Shown piece by piece: positions 17,231 through 26,218 of a stretch of DNA of 64,000 nt. Numbering within the stretch: position 1 is the stretch's first letter; each line of letters begins with the position of its first letter. The DNA lies in contig DASYQS010000019.1 in NCBI GenBank assembly GCA_036005185.1, positions 124,001 to 188,000 on the forward strand, read 5' to 3'. The DNA is from VBAU01 sp036005185 (GTDB lineage: Bacteria > Bacteroidota > Bacteroidia > Chitinophagales > Chitinophagaceae). Under the pieces are notes generated by a model, which saw only the letters and a list, made by a program, of their open reading frames with translations, was not told where the DNA came from and did not search any database. A program made the position numbers and the translations under genes.

Positions 17231-18571
17231 TTATCTTAACACCATTTGTCGATCAGCATCTAAACGAATCAGGATAAAAAGTAAAATAGTAAAGGTAAGC
17301 AAGGAGGTTCCTCCATAACTTATAAATGGCAGCGGAATACCAATAACTGGAGCCAGCCCTATTGTCATCCCTATATTAATCGTTAGATGAAAGAAAAATA
17401 CTGCTGCTACTCCATACGCATAGCAACGGCTAAAAACGCTTCTTTGTCTTTCAGCCATTGTAACAATTCTAAAAAGAAGTATCAAGTAAATTCCCAGCAT
17501 CACAATGCTGCCAATAAAACCAAAACCTTCGCCAATCGTGTCAAAAATAAAATCTGTTCTTTGTTCGGGAACAAATCCATAACGGGTTTGAGTGCTCCTT
17601 AGTAATCCTTTGCCAGCAAAACCACCGCTGCCAATGGCAATCTTTGATTGTTTTACATTATAATCGGGGTCCTTTTTTTTGCCTGTTTGAACTTCTAGTT
17701 CTCGTTGATGAGCCTCTACATATTCTTTTGGTACTTCTTTACCAACTGTGCTATAAATACGTTCAACCTGGTATAATTTCAGTACATGTTTGAAAGCAAA
17801 AGGGACTCCGAATCTTTGCACACCTACGCATATCAACCAAAGTAAAATGACATTGAATAAAATAAATCTTCTTCGTCTGGTTTGACGACCCATAAAATAA
17901 ATAAACAAAAAAGCAATCCCGGTAAGAATAAGGGCCAGAAGATTTTTTTCAACAAGTAACGTGGCCACTACCAGCCCTGCTAAAGAAAAACCAATTACAA
18001 GAATGGTTGAAGGCAAACCTTCCCGATACATGACAATAAAGAATGAAAAATATACCAGTGCTAATCCAGTTTCGCTTTGCATAAGTGTTAATGCAGCAGG
18101 AAATAAAACAATACCGGCAGCTATTAATTGCGATCTTACTTTTGTAAAATCAGTATCGGGTCTAGATAAATATTTTGCCAGGGCCAGGCAAACACAAATC
18201 TTGCAAAATTCAGCGGGTTGAAATTGAAATCCCCCAAAACGAATAATGGATTCAGTTCCTTTTACGCTGGAGTGAAAAGGAAAAACAAGAAGCAAAAGAA
18301 AAATCCCAAAGGCATACCAAAGATTAGCAGTAGCAGTAAAAAATTTACTATCTGTTAGCAAAATGAAAACGCCTATCACTCCTGAGGCTAGAAAAAAATA
18401 AAATTGCTTACTATAATCTGTTTTAAATCCAAGAAAACTTTGAAGAACCGGATTGCCTTCTTTATAGGTAACGGCAAAAATAGCGGTGATGCCAATCCCC
18501 ACTAGCAATAAATAAATCCAGGCAAGGGTCCAATCAATTCCTTTAGATATAGTAGGGTTGCGTTCGTTCAT
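17231..18571 (-). CDS. rodA: peptidoglycan glycosyltransferase RodA
   Basis: 446 residues, multi-spanning inner-membrane SEDS protein that polymerises glycan strands during cell elongation, in complex with PBP2. Typical segments are FGGFQFQPAEFCKICVCLALA (a landmark region that contains the conserved QPSE-like QPAE), GSGGFAGKGLL, PEQRTDFIFDTIGEGFG, and NIGMTIGLAPVIGIPLPF followed by ISYGGTS. The long periplasmic loop contains LEVQTGKKKDPDYNVKQSK. It overlaps the PBP2 gene by 4 bp (ATGA), so the two are translationally coupled. Confidence 0.95.
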   Translation of the reverse strand: MNERNPTISKGIDWTLAWIYLLLVGIGITAIFAVTYKEGNPVLQSFLGFKTDYSKQFYFFLASGVIGVFILLTDSKFFTATANLWYAFGIFLLLLVFPFHSSVKGTESIIRFGGFQFQPAEFCKICVCLALAKYLSRPDTDFTKVRSQLIAAGIVLFPAALTLMQSETGLALVYFSFFIVMYREGLPSTILVIGFSLAGLVVATLLVEKNLLALILTGIAFLFIYFMGRQTRRRRFILFNVILLWLICVGVQRFGVPFAFKHVLKLYQVERIYSTVGKEVPKEYVEAHQRELEVQTGKKKDPDYNVKQSKIAIGSGGFAGKGLLRSTQTRYGFVPEQRTDFIFDTIGEGFGFIGSIVMLGIYLILLFRIVTMAERQRSVFSRCYAYGVAAVFFFHLTINIGMTIGLAPVIGIPLPFISYGGTSLLTFTILLFILIRLDADRQMVLR

Positions 18572-20682
18572 GAGCTCGTTGCAAAAGAACTTTTCTTGCG
18601 GAAGTTTTTATCATCAATAATAGCAACTGCCGCAATCGTATTTTTCTTTTTTTCGGCAGGTAACGGTGTTTGTCTTTTAGGCAACAAAGAATCATCTATT
18701 TTCTCGTAAGTGTATTTATCAATATAGCTGCTATCATTTGTCATCCTGAACCACTCAAAAGCACGAATAGAGTCAGCTTTAAATTGTTCCCTGGTAAGGT
18801 AAGAAGGCATCAGGTTTGTCGCAGCAATTCGATCCACTTCTTTCAAACGGTCTGCTCGTAATGAATCCGTGAGGTATTTTTCAATTAATAAATAAGCCAT
18901 AGGGCCTGCCCAGGTAGAACCAAATCCGCCATTTTCGATAATGACAGAAACTGCAATTTTTGGATCCTCTCTAGGGGCAAAGCATACAAACAAAGAATGG
19001 TCTTTCAATTCGACTACTTTTTTATCAATTACTCTTTTATTCTGAGCGGTTCCGGTTTTTGCACAAATATTTATGCCTGGAATTTTCGGAATATATGCTG
19101 CTGTACCCACTTCAGTAACATCCTCCATGCCACTTATAACTACTTCATAAGCATCATCGGAAATATGTGTAAGCACTGCATGTTTTTTTCTAAATTTATT
19201 TATCAACGCAGTGTCTTCCACGTTCTCATCATCAATTGATTTTACGAAATGGGGCAGGTAATAATATCCTTTGTTAGCAACGATACAGATGGCATTTGCC
19301 ATTTGTAATGGTGTTACCAACATTTTATCTTGGCCAATACCAAGGCCTCCGCCTGTCATTGTGCAAGAATTCCATTGACCGCGATATTCTTTGTCATAAG
19401 CTGTTGTGTCTGGAATGTTTCCCCCATTTTCATTGGGTATATCCACTCCCAACCTATGGCCATAACCAAATGCAGTACAATATTCTTTCCATTTTGTTAA
19501 TCCGATTCTTGGATTATGATATTTTGGATTATCGATTGTTTTACGAATTGTGCTGCTGAAAAATGCGTTACATGAGTGTGCGATGGCCAATCTTAAATTG
19601 GCTGCATGTCCGGGCCATTTTTCAAGACATTTTATTGGCCGTGTGCATTCATAGTACGCTCCCCTGCAAGGATAACCACTTTCAGGTGTTATTACTCCCT
19701 CATCCAAGCCAATTAAAGCTCCGAGTGGTTTGTAAGTTGAACCCCCGGGATATTGCCCTTTAATAGCACGGTTATAAAGAGGAGTACTAACATCAAGTAC
19801 CATCTTAGTATAATTCTTTTGCTTGAAAGGGCCTGTGAGATCGTTTGGATTATATCCGGGTCCTGATGCCATAGCTATAATGCCTCCGGTTTTTGGTTCT
19901 ATAGCAACAATAGCACCTACCTTGGTCGTCAATAATTTCTCCGCCAATTGTTGAACCTCTACATCAATATAAGTTCTGAGATTTCTTCCCGCAACAGCAA
20001 CTGTATCAAAAGCTCCGCTCTGATAATGGCCTACAAGCCTGTTAAAATTATCCTTGATCCATAATTCCGTGCCCCTATGACCCATCAATACTTTTTCATA
20101 GTACTGCTCAAGCCCTGTTCTTCCGGAATAGTCGCCGGGCAGGTAAAATCCATTTGACTTATTAATAATAGATGTGTCAACCTCATTGATATAGCCAAGT
20201 ATATGCTCCGCTGAATTATAGGGATAGGATCTCACAGGTCTAGGTTGTAAAAAAAATCCGTTACTAAACCGCCACATATTTTCTTCCATCCTCGCATATT
20301 TTTGAGGAGTCAGCAATTCTTCGAATGCGGAGGGGCGAAAAGCTTTATTCTTTATAATAGCAATCTTGATTCTTTTATTGAACTCAGCTGTATCAATTTC
20401 CATTAGCTGGCAGAAATAATTTGTGTCTATTCCTTTCACTTCAGACGGAGTTACCATCAGATCATACATCAGTATATTGTTAAGAATTGCCTTGTTCTTC
20501 CGGTCGAAAATAATTCCTCTTGATGGATAAATTCGTTTTGCAAAAATGGCGTTTATATCGGCCTGCTTTTTATATTCACGGGAAATGACCTGCAGATGAA
20601 ATATTTGTGCTGTAAGCACAAGAAATGTGGCTAAAAAAATGATGCGGATTATTCGACTTCTGGATTGGTTAAACACAGGCAT
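18568..20682 (-). CDS. mrdA: penicillin-binding protein 2, elongasome transpeptidase
   Basis: 704 residues, a class B PBP. A single N-terminal transmembrane helix (IIRIIFLATFLVLTAQIF) is followed by the pedestal domain (YPSRGIIFDRKNKAIL, SGRTGLEQYYE) and the transpeptidase domain. The latter has the catalytic SxxK (GGSTYKPLGAL), SxN (AHSCNAFF) and KTG (CAKTGTAQN) motifs. The gene pairs with rodA (4-bp overlap) and follows mreD after 85 bp. The C-terminal extension of about 60 residues is basic and Lys-rich (LPAEKKKNTIAAVAI), longer than in E. coli PBP2. Confidence 0.95.
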   Translation of the reverse strand: MPVFNQSRSRIIRIIFLATFLVLTAQIFHLQVISREYKKQADINAIFAKRIYPSRGIIFDRKNKAILNNILMYDLMVTPSEVKGIDTNYFCQLMEIDTAEFNKRIKIAIIKNKAFRPSAFEELLTPQKYARMEENMWRFSNGFFLQPRPVRSYPYNSAEHILGYINEVDTSIINKSNGFYLPGDYSGRTGLEQYYEKVLMGHRGTELWIKDNFNRLVGHYQSGAFDTVAVAGRNLRTYIDVEVQQLAEKLLTTKVGAIVAIEPKTGGIIAMASGPGYNPNDLTGPFKQKNYTKMVLDVSTPLYNRAIKGQYPGGSTYKPLGALIGLDEGVITPESGYPCRGAYYECTRPIKCLEKWPGHAANLRLAIAHSCNAFFSSTIRKTIDNPKYHNPRIGLTKWKEYCTAFGYGHRLGVDIPNENGGNIPDTTAYDKEYRGQWNSCTMTGGGLGIGQDKMLVTPLQMANAICIVANKGYYYLPHFVKSIDDENVEDTALINKFRKKHAVLTHISDDAYEVVISGMEDVTEVGTAAYIPKIPGINICAKTGTAQNKRVIDKKVVELKDHSLFVCFAPREDPKIAVSVIIENGGFGSTWAGPMAYLLIEKYLTDSLRADRLKEVDRIAATNLMPSYLTREQFKADSIRAFEWFRMTNDSSYIDKYTYEKIDDSLLPKRQTPLPAEKKKNTIAAVAIIDDKNFRKKSSFATSS

Positions 20683-20767
20683 AGACTATGTACCCACAGT
20701 TTAGGAAACAAAGCTACAATGCAAAAATTCTTTTACACTATTTATGAAAAAATTTATGAAGATTTTT

Positions 20768-21301
20768 TTAGACAGTATTTGTTCTATACTTATGCTTACG
20801 TGGAAATAGAAGTTCTGTCGTTAAAATTAGTAATAAGCTGATTCCTGTTGTAGCTACCATTTTAATAAGAAAAGTCAAAAGGCTTCCAAAAGATAGCCAC
20901 TCAAGGAAAAGCATATAGCCATGATGAAAAAGGGTAAGAACCAGAACATACACTCCATAGGGCGTCCATCCCATTGTGCGGGGTGATGGTTCTCTGTAAT
21001 TAAATTCTGATGTGTCTTTAGGCAACAACAGATTAATTATAAAAGGCCTGATATAAGCAATCAGTACACAAGCAGCGGCATGTAACCCGGGAGTTTGTGT
21101 AAAATAGTCCAATGAAAGCCCGGTTAAAAATCCAATGACTAATAACCAAAATCGGGGAATAGAAAAAGGAAGCCAAAGAATAAAAAGATAATAGATATAA
21201 GGAATAATGAATCTATGCAGCGGTGGAATCTTGAATAGTATAAACCACTGCACAAAGATAAAAATCACAAACCGAATAATATTTTTCAAAAGATCACTCA
21301 C
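20768..21301 (-). CDS. mreD: rod shape-determining protein MreD
   Basis: 177 residues, very hydrophobic, with about five membrane segments and the short length usual for MreD. It starts with GTG and overlaps the mreC stop codon by 4 bp (GTGA), so translation is probably coupled. Sequence conservation in this family is low, and the assignment rests on size, topology (IPRFWLLVIGFLTGLSLDYF, the typical 'GLLQD'-like region) and the fixed mreB-mreC-mreD order. Confidence 0.9.
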   Translation of the reverse strand: MSDLLKNIIRFVIFIFVQWFILFKIPPLHRFIIPYIYYLFILWLPFSIPRFWLLVIGFLTGLSLDYFTQTPGLHAAACVLIAYIRPFIINLLLPKDTSEFNYREPSPRTMGWTPYGVYVLVLTLFHHGYMLFLEWLSFGSLLTFLIKMVATTGISLLLILTTELLFPRKHKYRTNTV

Positions 21302-22176
21302 TTGCCTGTCTTTTTTATTTCATCAATTTTTTTTCGTGTTTCTTTATCTAGCTTATCCTGCTCATCGCCCTGCAGGTTTTCAACCACAAAAACATGTTGC
21401 AGGTTTTGAAAATTAGCCGCTGGCTTTATTCGCAGCACATAAAAGGTGCTTGAATTATCTTTCACAATAGATGCTACGGTGCCGATTATTTTTAGGGGAG
21501 GGAAACTTAACGAGTAGGTTCCCGTAAGTACGGTATCTCCTTTAGCAATTGTATCACTTTTGGGAACGTCAGTCATGGTAAGAAATAATGGATTTTTACC
21601 ATCCCAGCTTATCCTGCCGGCACTACCACTTTTTTTCATAATGGCATTCACATTATTTTTTACATGAAGCAGGCTCATTACCTGACTAAAGTTTTCGCTG
21701 GTATTAACAACAATTCCTACTAGGCTGAGATCAGAGCTCAGTACTCCCATATTGTCCTTAATACCTTGTTTGGAGCCTCGATTTATTTGAATATAATTTC
21801 TTTCCTGATATATTGAGTTACTCACTACCTCTGCATCACGCCAAATATAACGACGACGGTGACCCAAGGTATCATACGGTATTGAATCCTGAACGAATCT
21901 TGTTACAGTATCAGGATTTAAAAAATTACTCTTTAACAAATTCAACAAAGAATCATTTACCTGATGAATACGGTCACTTTCCTGTTTAAGATGAAAATAA
22001 TTATCAATGTTGGCATATTTGGAATTCACCCAGCCCGTCAATTCGTTGGCCATTCCCAGGCCAACAGCACGATGGTATTTATTATAACGGAATAGAAAAG
22101 ATAAAGCCAAAACCTGGAATGCCAGGAAGATAAAAAATGTAAAATATCGCCCGATGAAAAGAAATATATTTTTCAC
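21298..22176 (-). CDS. mreC: rod shape-determining protein MreC
   Basis: 292 residues. The start is GTG: an in-frame TGA lies just upstream and no ATG is available until far inside the protein. An N-terminal transmembrane helix (YFTFFIFLAFQVLALSFLF) is followed by a coiled coil (about residues 45-90) and the periplasmic double beta-barrel (NYIQINRGSKQGIKDNMGV, SLVGIVVNTSENFSQVMSLL, LTGTYSLSFPPLKIIGTV). MreC links cytoplasmic MreB filaments to PBP2. The C-terminus is Lys-rich. A 76-bp gap with an inverted repeat separates it from mreB. Confidence 0.94.
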   Translation of the reverse strand: MKNIFLFIGRYFTFFIFLAFQVLALSFLFRYNKYHRAVGLGMANELTGWVNSKYANIDNYFHLKQESDRIHQVNDSLLNLLKSNFLNPDTVTRFVQDSIPYDTLGHRRRYIWRDAEVVSNSIYQERNYIQINRGSKQGIKDNMGVLSSDLSLVGIVVNTSENFSQVMSLLHVKNNVNAIMKKSGSAGRISWDGKNPLFLTMTDVPKSDTIAKGDTVLTGTYSLSFPPLKIIGTVASIVKDNSSTFYVLRIKPAANFQNLQHVFVVENLQGDEQDKLDKETRKKIDEIKKTGK

Positions 22177-22189
22177 TAAAGGGAAGTTT

Positions 22190-22252
22190 CAAATCACAAA
22201 TTCCAAATTCCATACAAATATTGTGATTTGGAACCTGTATTCTGGAATTTGG
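22190..22252. repeat. imperfect inverted repeat between mreB and mreC
   Basis: The arms contain CAAATCACAAATTCCAAATT (22190-22209) and the opposing words TTGTGATTTGG (22221-22231) and TGGAATTTGG (22243-22252). Each arm carries both a CACAAA-type and a TTCCAAA-type word, but the order is not simply mirrored. It fills nearly the whole mreB-mreC gap, directly after the mreB stop codon, and may be an RNA-processing or mRNA-stability element. Confidence 0.5.
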
Positions 22253-23278
22253 CTATCTCATAACAAATGGATACCTGTCATAATTCTTTAAAGCGATACC
22301 AGTTCCTCTTACTACGCTTTTTAGCGGGTCATCGGCAACATGAACAGGTAATTTAATTTTTTGACTGAGTCTTTTATCAAGGCCGCGCAGCAATGCACCG
22401 CCACCCGTAAGATATAGACCTCGTCTGTAAATATCAGCAGCCAATTCAGGGGGAGTTTGTTCCAAAGCTTTTAAAATAGCTTCTTCAATTTTAAAAATAC
22501 TTTTATCAAGCGCCTCGGCAATTTCCTGAAAGCTTACCATAATTTGCTTTGGAATACCGGTCACCAAGTCTCTACCATTTACAGGAATATCATCCGGGGG
22601 ATTATCCAGGTCTTTCATAGCTGCACCAATCTGTATTTTTATTTGTTCAGCCGTACGTTCACCGATTAGCAAGCTATGATAGCGGCGTAGAGCTTCCATA
22701 ATATCAGCAGTAAATTCATCGCCTGCAATCCGTATTGATTGATCGCAAACGATACCGGCCAAAGCGATCACTGTAATGCCAGTGGTACCACCGCCAATAT
22801 CAATGATCATATTTCCAACCGGCTCTTCTACATCAATACCAATACCCAATGCGGCAGCCATGGGTTCATGAATCAGATATACTTCCTTAGCCCCGGCCTG
22901 TTCCGCACTGTCACGCACAGCTCTTTTTTCAACCTCCGTAATGGAGGAGGGAATGCAGATCATCATTCTCCAACTAGGCGGAAAGAGGGGTTTTTTAGGG
23001 TAGATCATCTTGATCATTTCCCTGATCATTAACTCGGCAGCATTAAAATCAGCAATTACACCATCCTTCAGCGGCCTCACCGTGCGAATGCTTTCATGGG
23101 TTTTCTCATGCATCATTAATGCTCTCTTACCAACTGCTAGCACATTTTTGGGATTATTACGATCCAAAGCAACAATGCTCGGCTCATTTACCACTACCTC
23201 ATCATTATGTATAATTAGGGTATTTGCAGTTCCTAGATCTATAGCTATTTCCTGTGTAAACCAATTAAAAAGTCCCAT
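22253..23278 (-). CDS. mreB: rod shape-determining protein MreB
   Basis: 341 residues, the bacterial actin that organises lateral wall synthesis at the inner membrane. The nucleotide-binding motifs are clear: phosphate-1 IAIDLGTANTLI near residue 11, phosphate-2 IDIGGGTTGITV, and the adenosine motif LTGGGALLRGLD. The N-terminal FNWFTQE is amphipathic and could contact the membrane. It is the first gene of the operon mreB-mreC-mreD-mrdA-rodA, with a plausible promoter 26 bp before the start. Confidence 0.97.
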   Translation of the reverse strand: MGLFNWFTQEIAIDLGTANTLIIHNDEVVVNEPSIVALDRNNPKNVLAVGKRALMMHEKTHESIRTVRPLKDGVIADFNAAELMIREMIKMIYPKKPLFPPSWRMMICIPSSITEVEKRAVRDSAEQAGAKEVYLIHEPMAAALGIGIDVEEPVGNMIIDIGGGTTGITVIALAGIVCDQSIRIAGDEFTADIMEALRRYHSLLIGERTAEQIKIQIGAAMKDLDNPPDDIPVNGRDLVTGIPKQIMVSFQEIAEALDKSIFKIEEAILKALEQTPPELAADIYRRGLYLTGGGALLRGLDKRLSQKIKLPVHVADDPLKSVVRGTGIALKNYDRYPFVMR

Positions 23279-23303
23279 TTGTAACTATTGGATTTAATGT
23301 GTG

Positions 23304-23335
23304 CAAAGTACGAGTAAATAATTTGAATTAACAAA
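23304..23335 (-). promoter_or_regulatory. candidate promoter of the mre operon
   Basis: Minus strand TTTG (23335-23332), a 21-bp spacer, then TACTTTG (23310-23304), followed by C. This resembles the Bacteroidota pattern of a TTTG -33 box and a TAnnTTTG -7 box, with the -7 one base shorter. The mreB start lies 26 bp downstream. Confidence 0.45.
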
Positions 23336-23621
23336 GTGAAACCTTCACCGTTTCTCTTCGCCAAAATAGCAAGTTGTCAACTTATAGTTAAAGAATTTTT
23401 GGCTGTCATCTGCTGAATCTCTATTAAGCATTTGTTGCGTCGCACACTTGTACGCCTATTCCACTGCTCAGCAATTAAGATCAGTCGGTTAATCGATTTA
23501 CGGTCACTATAACGAAGTTTTCAATGTCGCAATTGTTATTCCGAAAAAATAATTTATGTTCCCTGAGTTCTTTAAAGAAAATTGCTATAACCTTTATATA
23601 GTTTCACCTTGCAAATAAGGT
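23336..23621. other. intergenic region between mreB and the MFS gene
   Basis: Part of the 343-bp divergent gap 23279-23621. The block 23411-23454 (containing GTTGCGTCGCACACTTGTAC) is richer in GC than its surroundings and holds a near-palindromic TGCGTCGCA. It has no coding frame of note. A promoter for the MFS gene must lie to its right, but I could not identify a convincing -7 box. Confidence 0.35.
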
Positions 23622-24827
23622 ATGCGCATCATTACAAGAACGGTTTGGATATTATCTGTTATAAGTCTGTTTGCTGATATCGCCAGTGAAATGCTATATC
23701 CGGTAATACCTGTTTATTTAAAGCAAATTGGTTTTACGGTTTTATGGATAGGCATTTTGGAAGGCCTAGCGAATTTCACTGCAGGCATCAGCAAAGGTTA
23801 TTTTGGAAAGCTGAGCGATGAAAAAGGTATTCGTCTTCCGTTTGTGAAACTGGGCTACTTTTTAAGCAGCATTTCAAAACCCATGATGGCCATTTTTACT
23901 TTTCCAATTTGGATCTTTTTAGCAAGAACTATTGATCGACTTGGAAAGGGTGTGCGAACATCGGCACGGGATGCCTTGCTTTCCCAAGAAGCAACCAAAG
24001 AAACCAAGGCAAGGGTGTTTGGTCTTCACCGCGGAATGGATACAGTTGGTGCAACCTTAGGTCCAATCATCGCATTGTTGTTTTTCCATTTTTTTGCCGG
24101 CAAATACAAAACTTTTTTTTACCTGGCATTTATTCCGGGATGGATCTCTGTATTGTTGATTTTTTTACTCAGAGAAAAAAAACAGGTTTCATCAACCTTA
24201 TCAAAAGGGAATTTTTTTTCCTTTTTGAACTATTGGAAGATCGCGACTCACGAATATAAAAAATTGACAATTGGATTATTACTGTTTGCTCTTTTTAACA
24301 GCTCAGATATTTTTCTAATCTTAAAAACACAAGAAGTATTAGGCACTCGAAGCCTGAATATTTTTCACGTTGAATTTCGAAGTGAAACTGTTGCTATTGC
24401 GGCTTATGCTTTTTACAATCTCATTTTTGCTATAGGGTCGTACCCGTTAGGAGCATTGGCTGATAAATATGATTTCAGAAAAGTTTTCTTGTTTGGACTA
24501 TTGTTATTTGCAGTTGTATATGCAGGTTTTGCCATAGCCTCTTCCATTGAAGTAATTTTTATTTTATTTTTCATTTACGGAATCTATGCAGCCTCAACAG
24601 AAGGTATTGTCAAAGCATGGATTACAAATATTGCACATGATGCAAATACGGCAACGGCCGTAGGTTTTTATACATCCTGCCAAAGTATCTGCACGTTATT
24701 GGCCAGTGTTCTTGCAGGTTACATTTGGAAATGGTCAGGCAGCACGGCCACATTTGCAGTTACATCCGTCGCTACAATTATCATTATCGTTTATTTTCAA
24801 TGGACCACAAAAAAGTTTAGCACGTAA
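23622..24827 (+). CDS. MFS transporter
   Basis: 401 residues with about twelve hydrophobic segments, a major facilitator superfamily carrier of the inner membrane. The N-terminal half has the family's pattern (SLFADIASEMLYPVIPVYL, LEGLANFTAGISKGYFGKLSD with the motif A-like G-x3-D, ARTIDRLGKGVRTSARDALL). The second half repeats a motif A-like GALADKYDFRKVF. The segment DRLGKGVRTSARDALLS is typical of a bacterial MFS group of unknown substrate. It stands alone, divergent from the mre operon. Substrate and direction of transport are unknown. Confidence 0.88.
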   Translation: MRIITRTVWILSVISLFADIASEMLYPVIPVYLKQIGFTVLWIGILEGLANFTAGISKGYFGKLSDEKGIRLPFVKLGYFLSSISKPMMAIFTFPIWIFLARTIDRLGKGVRTSARDALLSQEATKETKARVFGLHRGMDTVGATLGPIIALLFFHFFAGKYKTFFYLAFIPGWISVLLIFLLREKKQVSSTLSKGNFFSFLNYWKIATHEYKKLTIGLLLFALFNSSDIFLILKTQEVLGTRSLNIFHVEFRSETVAIAAYAFYNLIFAIGSYPLGALADKYDFRKVFLFGLLLFAVVYAGFAIASSIEVIFILFFIYGIYAASTEGIVKAWITNIAHDANTATAVGFYTSCQSICTLLASVLAGYIWKWSGSTATFAVTSVATIIIIVYFQWTTKKFST

Positions 24828-24860
24828 TTTTTGGCACGGTAATGGAAAGCTATTAAACGT

Positions 24861-24901
24861 AACTATGAAAACGGTAAGTATGAAACGACAACTATGAAAA
24901 C
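24861..24901. repeat. short degenerate tandem repeat
   Basis: Three consecutive units of 14-15 bp: AACTATGAAAACGGT, AAGTATGAAACGAC and AACTATGAAAACTTG. The first and third share a perfect 12-mer. It lies 33 bp after the MFS stop. A 20-base part recurs with one mismatch at 63560-63579, near the other end of the window. Confidence 0.45.
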
Positions 24902-24960
24902 TTGAATCCGTACACCTTCATTATAAATCAACATATATATTCTATCTATCAGCAAAGAAG

Positions 24961-24988
24961 GCGGTCCGATAAAACGGGTCGCTTTTTT
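24961..24988 (+). terminator. Rho-independent terminator downstream of the MFS gene
   Basis: GCGGTCCG, loop ATAAAA, CGGGTCGC (eight pairs, two of them G-U), then six T. It points along the plus strand. The 291 bp from 24828 to 25118 otherwise hold only the small tandem repeat. An 88-codon minus-strand frame across this region is judged to be chance. Confidence 0.75.
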
Positions 24989-25118
24989 CTTTTTAATTAA
25001 TAAAGATGCTTCATAAAATTCCTTTATTCCATGCAGAATAATAATGTAGATGAAAGAAAACAAATAGATTTTCAAACCAAATCTGTGGAATATTCTCTCC
25101 TGTTCTTTTGTTTTTCTC

Positions 25119-26117
25119 TTAACCCACAAATCCCAATCTTATTTCCAATTCCCGCGAAAGTATAGGTAGTTTTCTTCGTTCAATTAAAAAACTATTGAGC
25201 TGAGCTATTTCTTTAAAAATATAATGTTTATCGGCCGCAGCTTTTAAATAATCCTTTCCGCTGCTGCCACCTGTTCCAATTCTAGTACCGATCATCCTAT
25301 GCACCATATTCATATGCCGGTAGCGCCATGAACTTAATTGCTCATCAATTTCAAGCAAGGCATTCAATAATTGAAAAGGCAACTGCAACAAAGGATAGCC
25401 GCGATAGAGCATTATAAATAAAGCAGCCCGGCAAGCTTGAGAAGAAAGAGAAAACTCTACATTTCGTGATTCAAAAAATATTTCATCAAATGCCTGTAAA
25501 TTATTTTTTTCAGCTTCATGCAAACTCTGTTCGTAACGTTCTCTGTAGATTATCCAGAAAGAATCTTTTTCCTTGGTAAAGGAGGGAGCTAATGGCATTC
25601 TTTCCAGCCATGCATTCACTAATTCCAACAACGATTTCCCTGATTCAGCTTTCTTTATTACATCAATATGCTTCTGACGTAGTTGAGAAATGTAATATTC
25701 CTGCCCATAACGATGTTGAAATTTTAGACCAAGCTTTGCCTCTAGCTCTTTGAACTGCCAGCTCTGAAAGCCTGAAGCGGGGCGAAGCATATCACGAAAA
25801 TCAAGAAAATCCATTGGGGTCATAGTCTCCATGATGTCGACCTGATGAACTAACACTCTCAGAATTGTTCCAATGCGATTGAGCCGATGAACAACAGTTT
25901 GCAACTCCGGAGAGTTATCATTTAGCGCAGGTTTTTTCATGATAGCCGCGATCGAATCTACCTCATGATGCAGTTGCTTAAACCATAGCTCGTAAGACTG
26001 ATGAATAATGATGAACAGCATTTCATCGTGAGCTGTCAAATTTTGCTTATCGCTTTCTGGAGATTGCGCATTTAATATTTTATCTAATTGCAGATAATCG
26101 TGATAATGTAATTCCAT
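25119..26117 (-). CDS. kynA: tryptophan 2,3-dioxygenase
   Basis: About 332 residues from the ATG at 26117 (MELHYHDYLQLDKILN). Ten more codons upstream come from an intergenic repeat and are unlikely to be translated. The enzyme opens the indole ring of tryptophan to N-formylkynurenine using heme, the first step of the kynurenine pathway. Recognisable segments are HDEMLFIIIHQSYELWFKQL, ETMTPMDFLDFRDML, PASGFQSWQFKELE, and RYRHMNMVHRMIGTRIGTGG with the heme-ligand His and substrate-loop Gly-Ser-Ser. It is cytoplasmic. No other kynurenine gene is in the window. Confidence 0.94.
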   Translation of the reverse strand: MELHYHDYLQLDKILNAQSPESDKQNLTAHDEMLFIIIHQSYELWFKQLHHEVDSIAAIMKKPALNDNSPELQTVVHRLNRIGTILRVLVHQVDIMETMTPMDFLDFRDMLRPASGFQSWQFKELEAKLGLKFQHRYGQEYYISQLRQKHIDVIKKAESGKSLLELVNAWLERMPLAPSFTKEKDSFWIIYRERYEQSLHEAEKNNLQAFDEIFFESRNVEFSLSSQACRAALFIMLYRGYPLLQLPFQLLNALLEIDEQLSSWRYRHMNMVHRMIGTRIGTGGSSGKDYLKAAADKHYIFKEIAQLNSFLIERRKLPILSRELEIRLGFVG

Positions 26118-26125
26118 AATGATAA

Positions 26126-26218
26126 CACGAATTTCTGCGAAATACACGAATTACTTTTAATTTAAAAGAATAAGAGTAGAACTTGCAGTGAATTTTGTTT
26201 TAATTCGTGTAATTCGTG
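26126..26218. repeat. inverted repeat with tandem CACGAATT words
   Basis: TACACGAATTA (26143-26153) is perfectly complementary to TAATTCGTGTA (26201-26211), separated by 47 nt. Each arm also contains a second CACGAATT-like word, so each arm is itself a short repeat. It fills the gap between kynA and purD. Confidence 0.6.

Noticed and set aside
24863..25129. 88-codon minus-strand frame between kynA and the MFS gene
   Set aside because: It runs through a strong plus-strand terminator and the tandem repeat, has low-complexity composition and no family resemblance.
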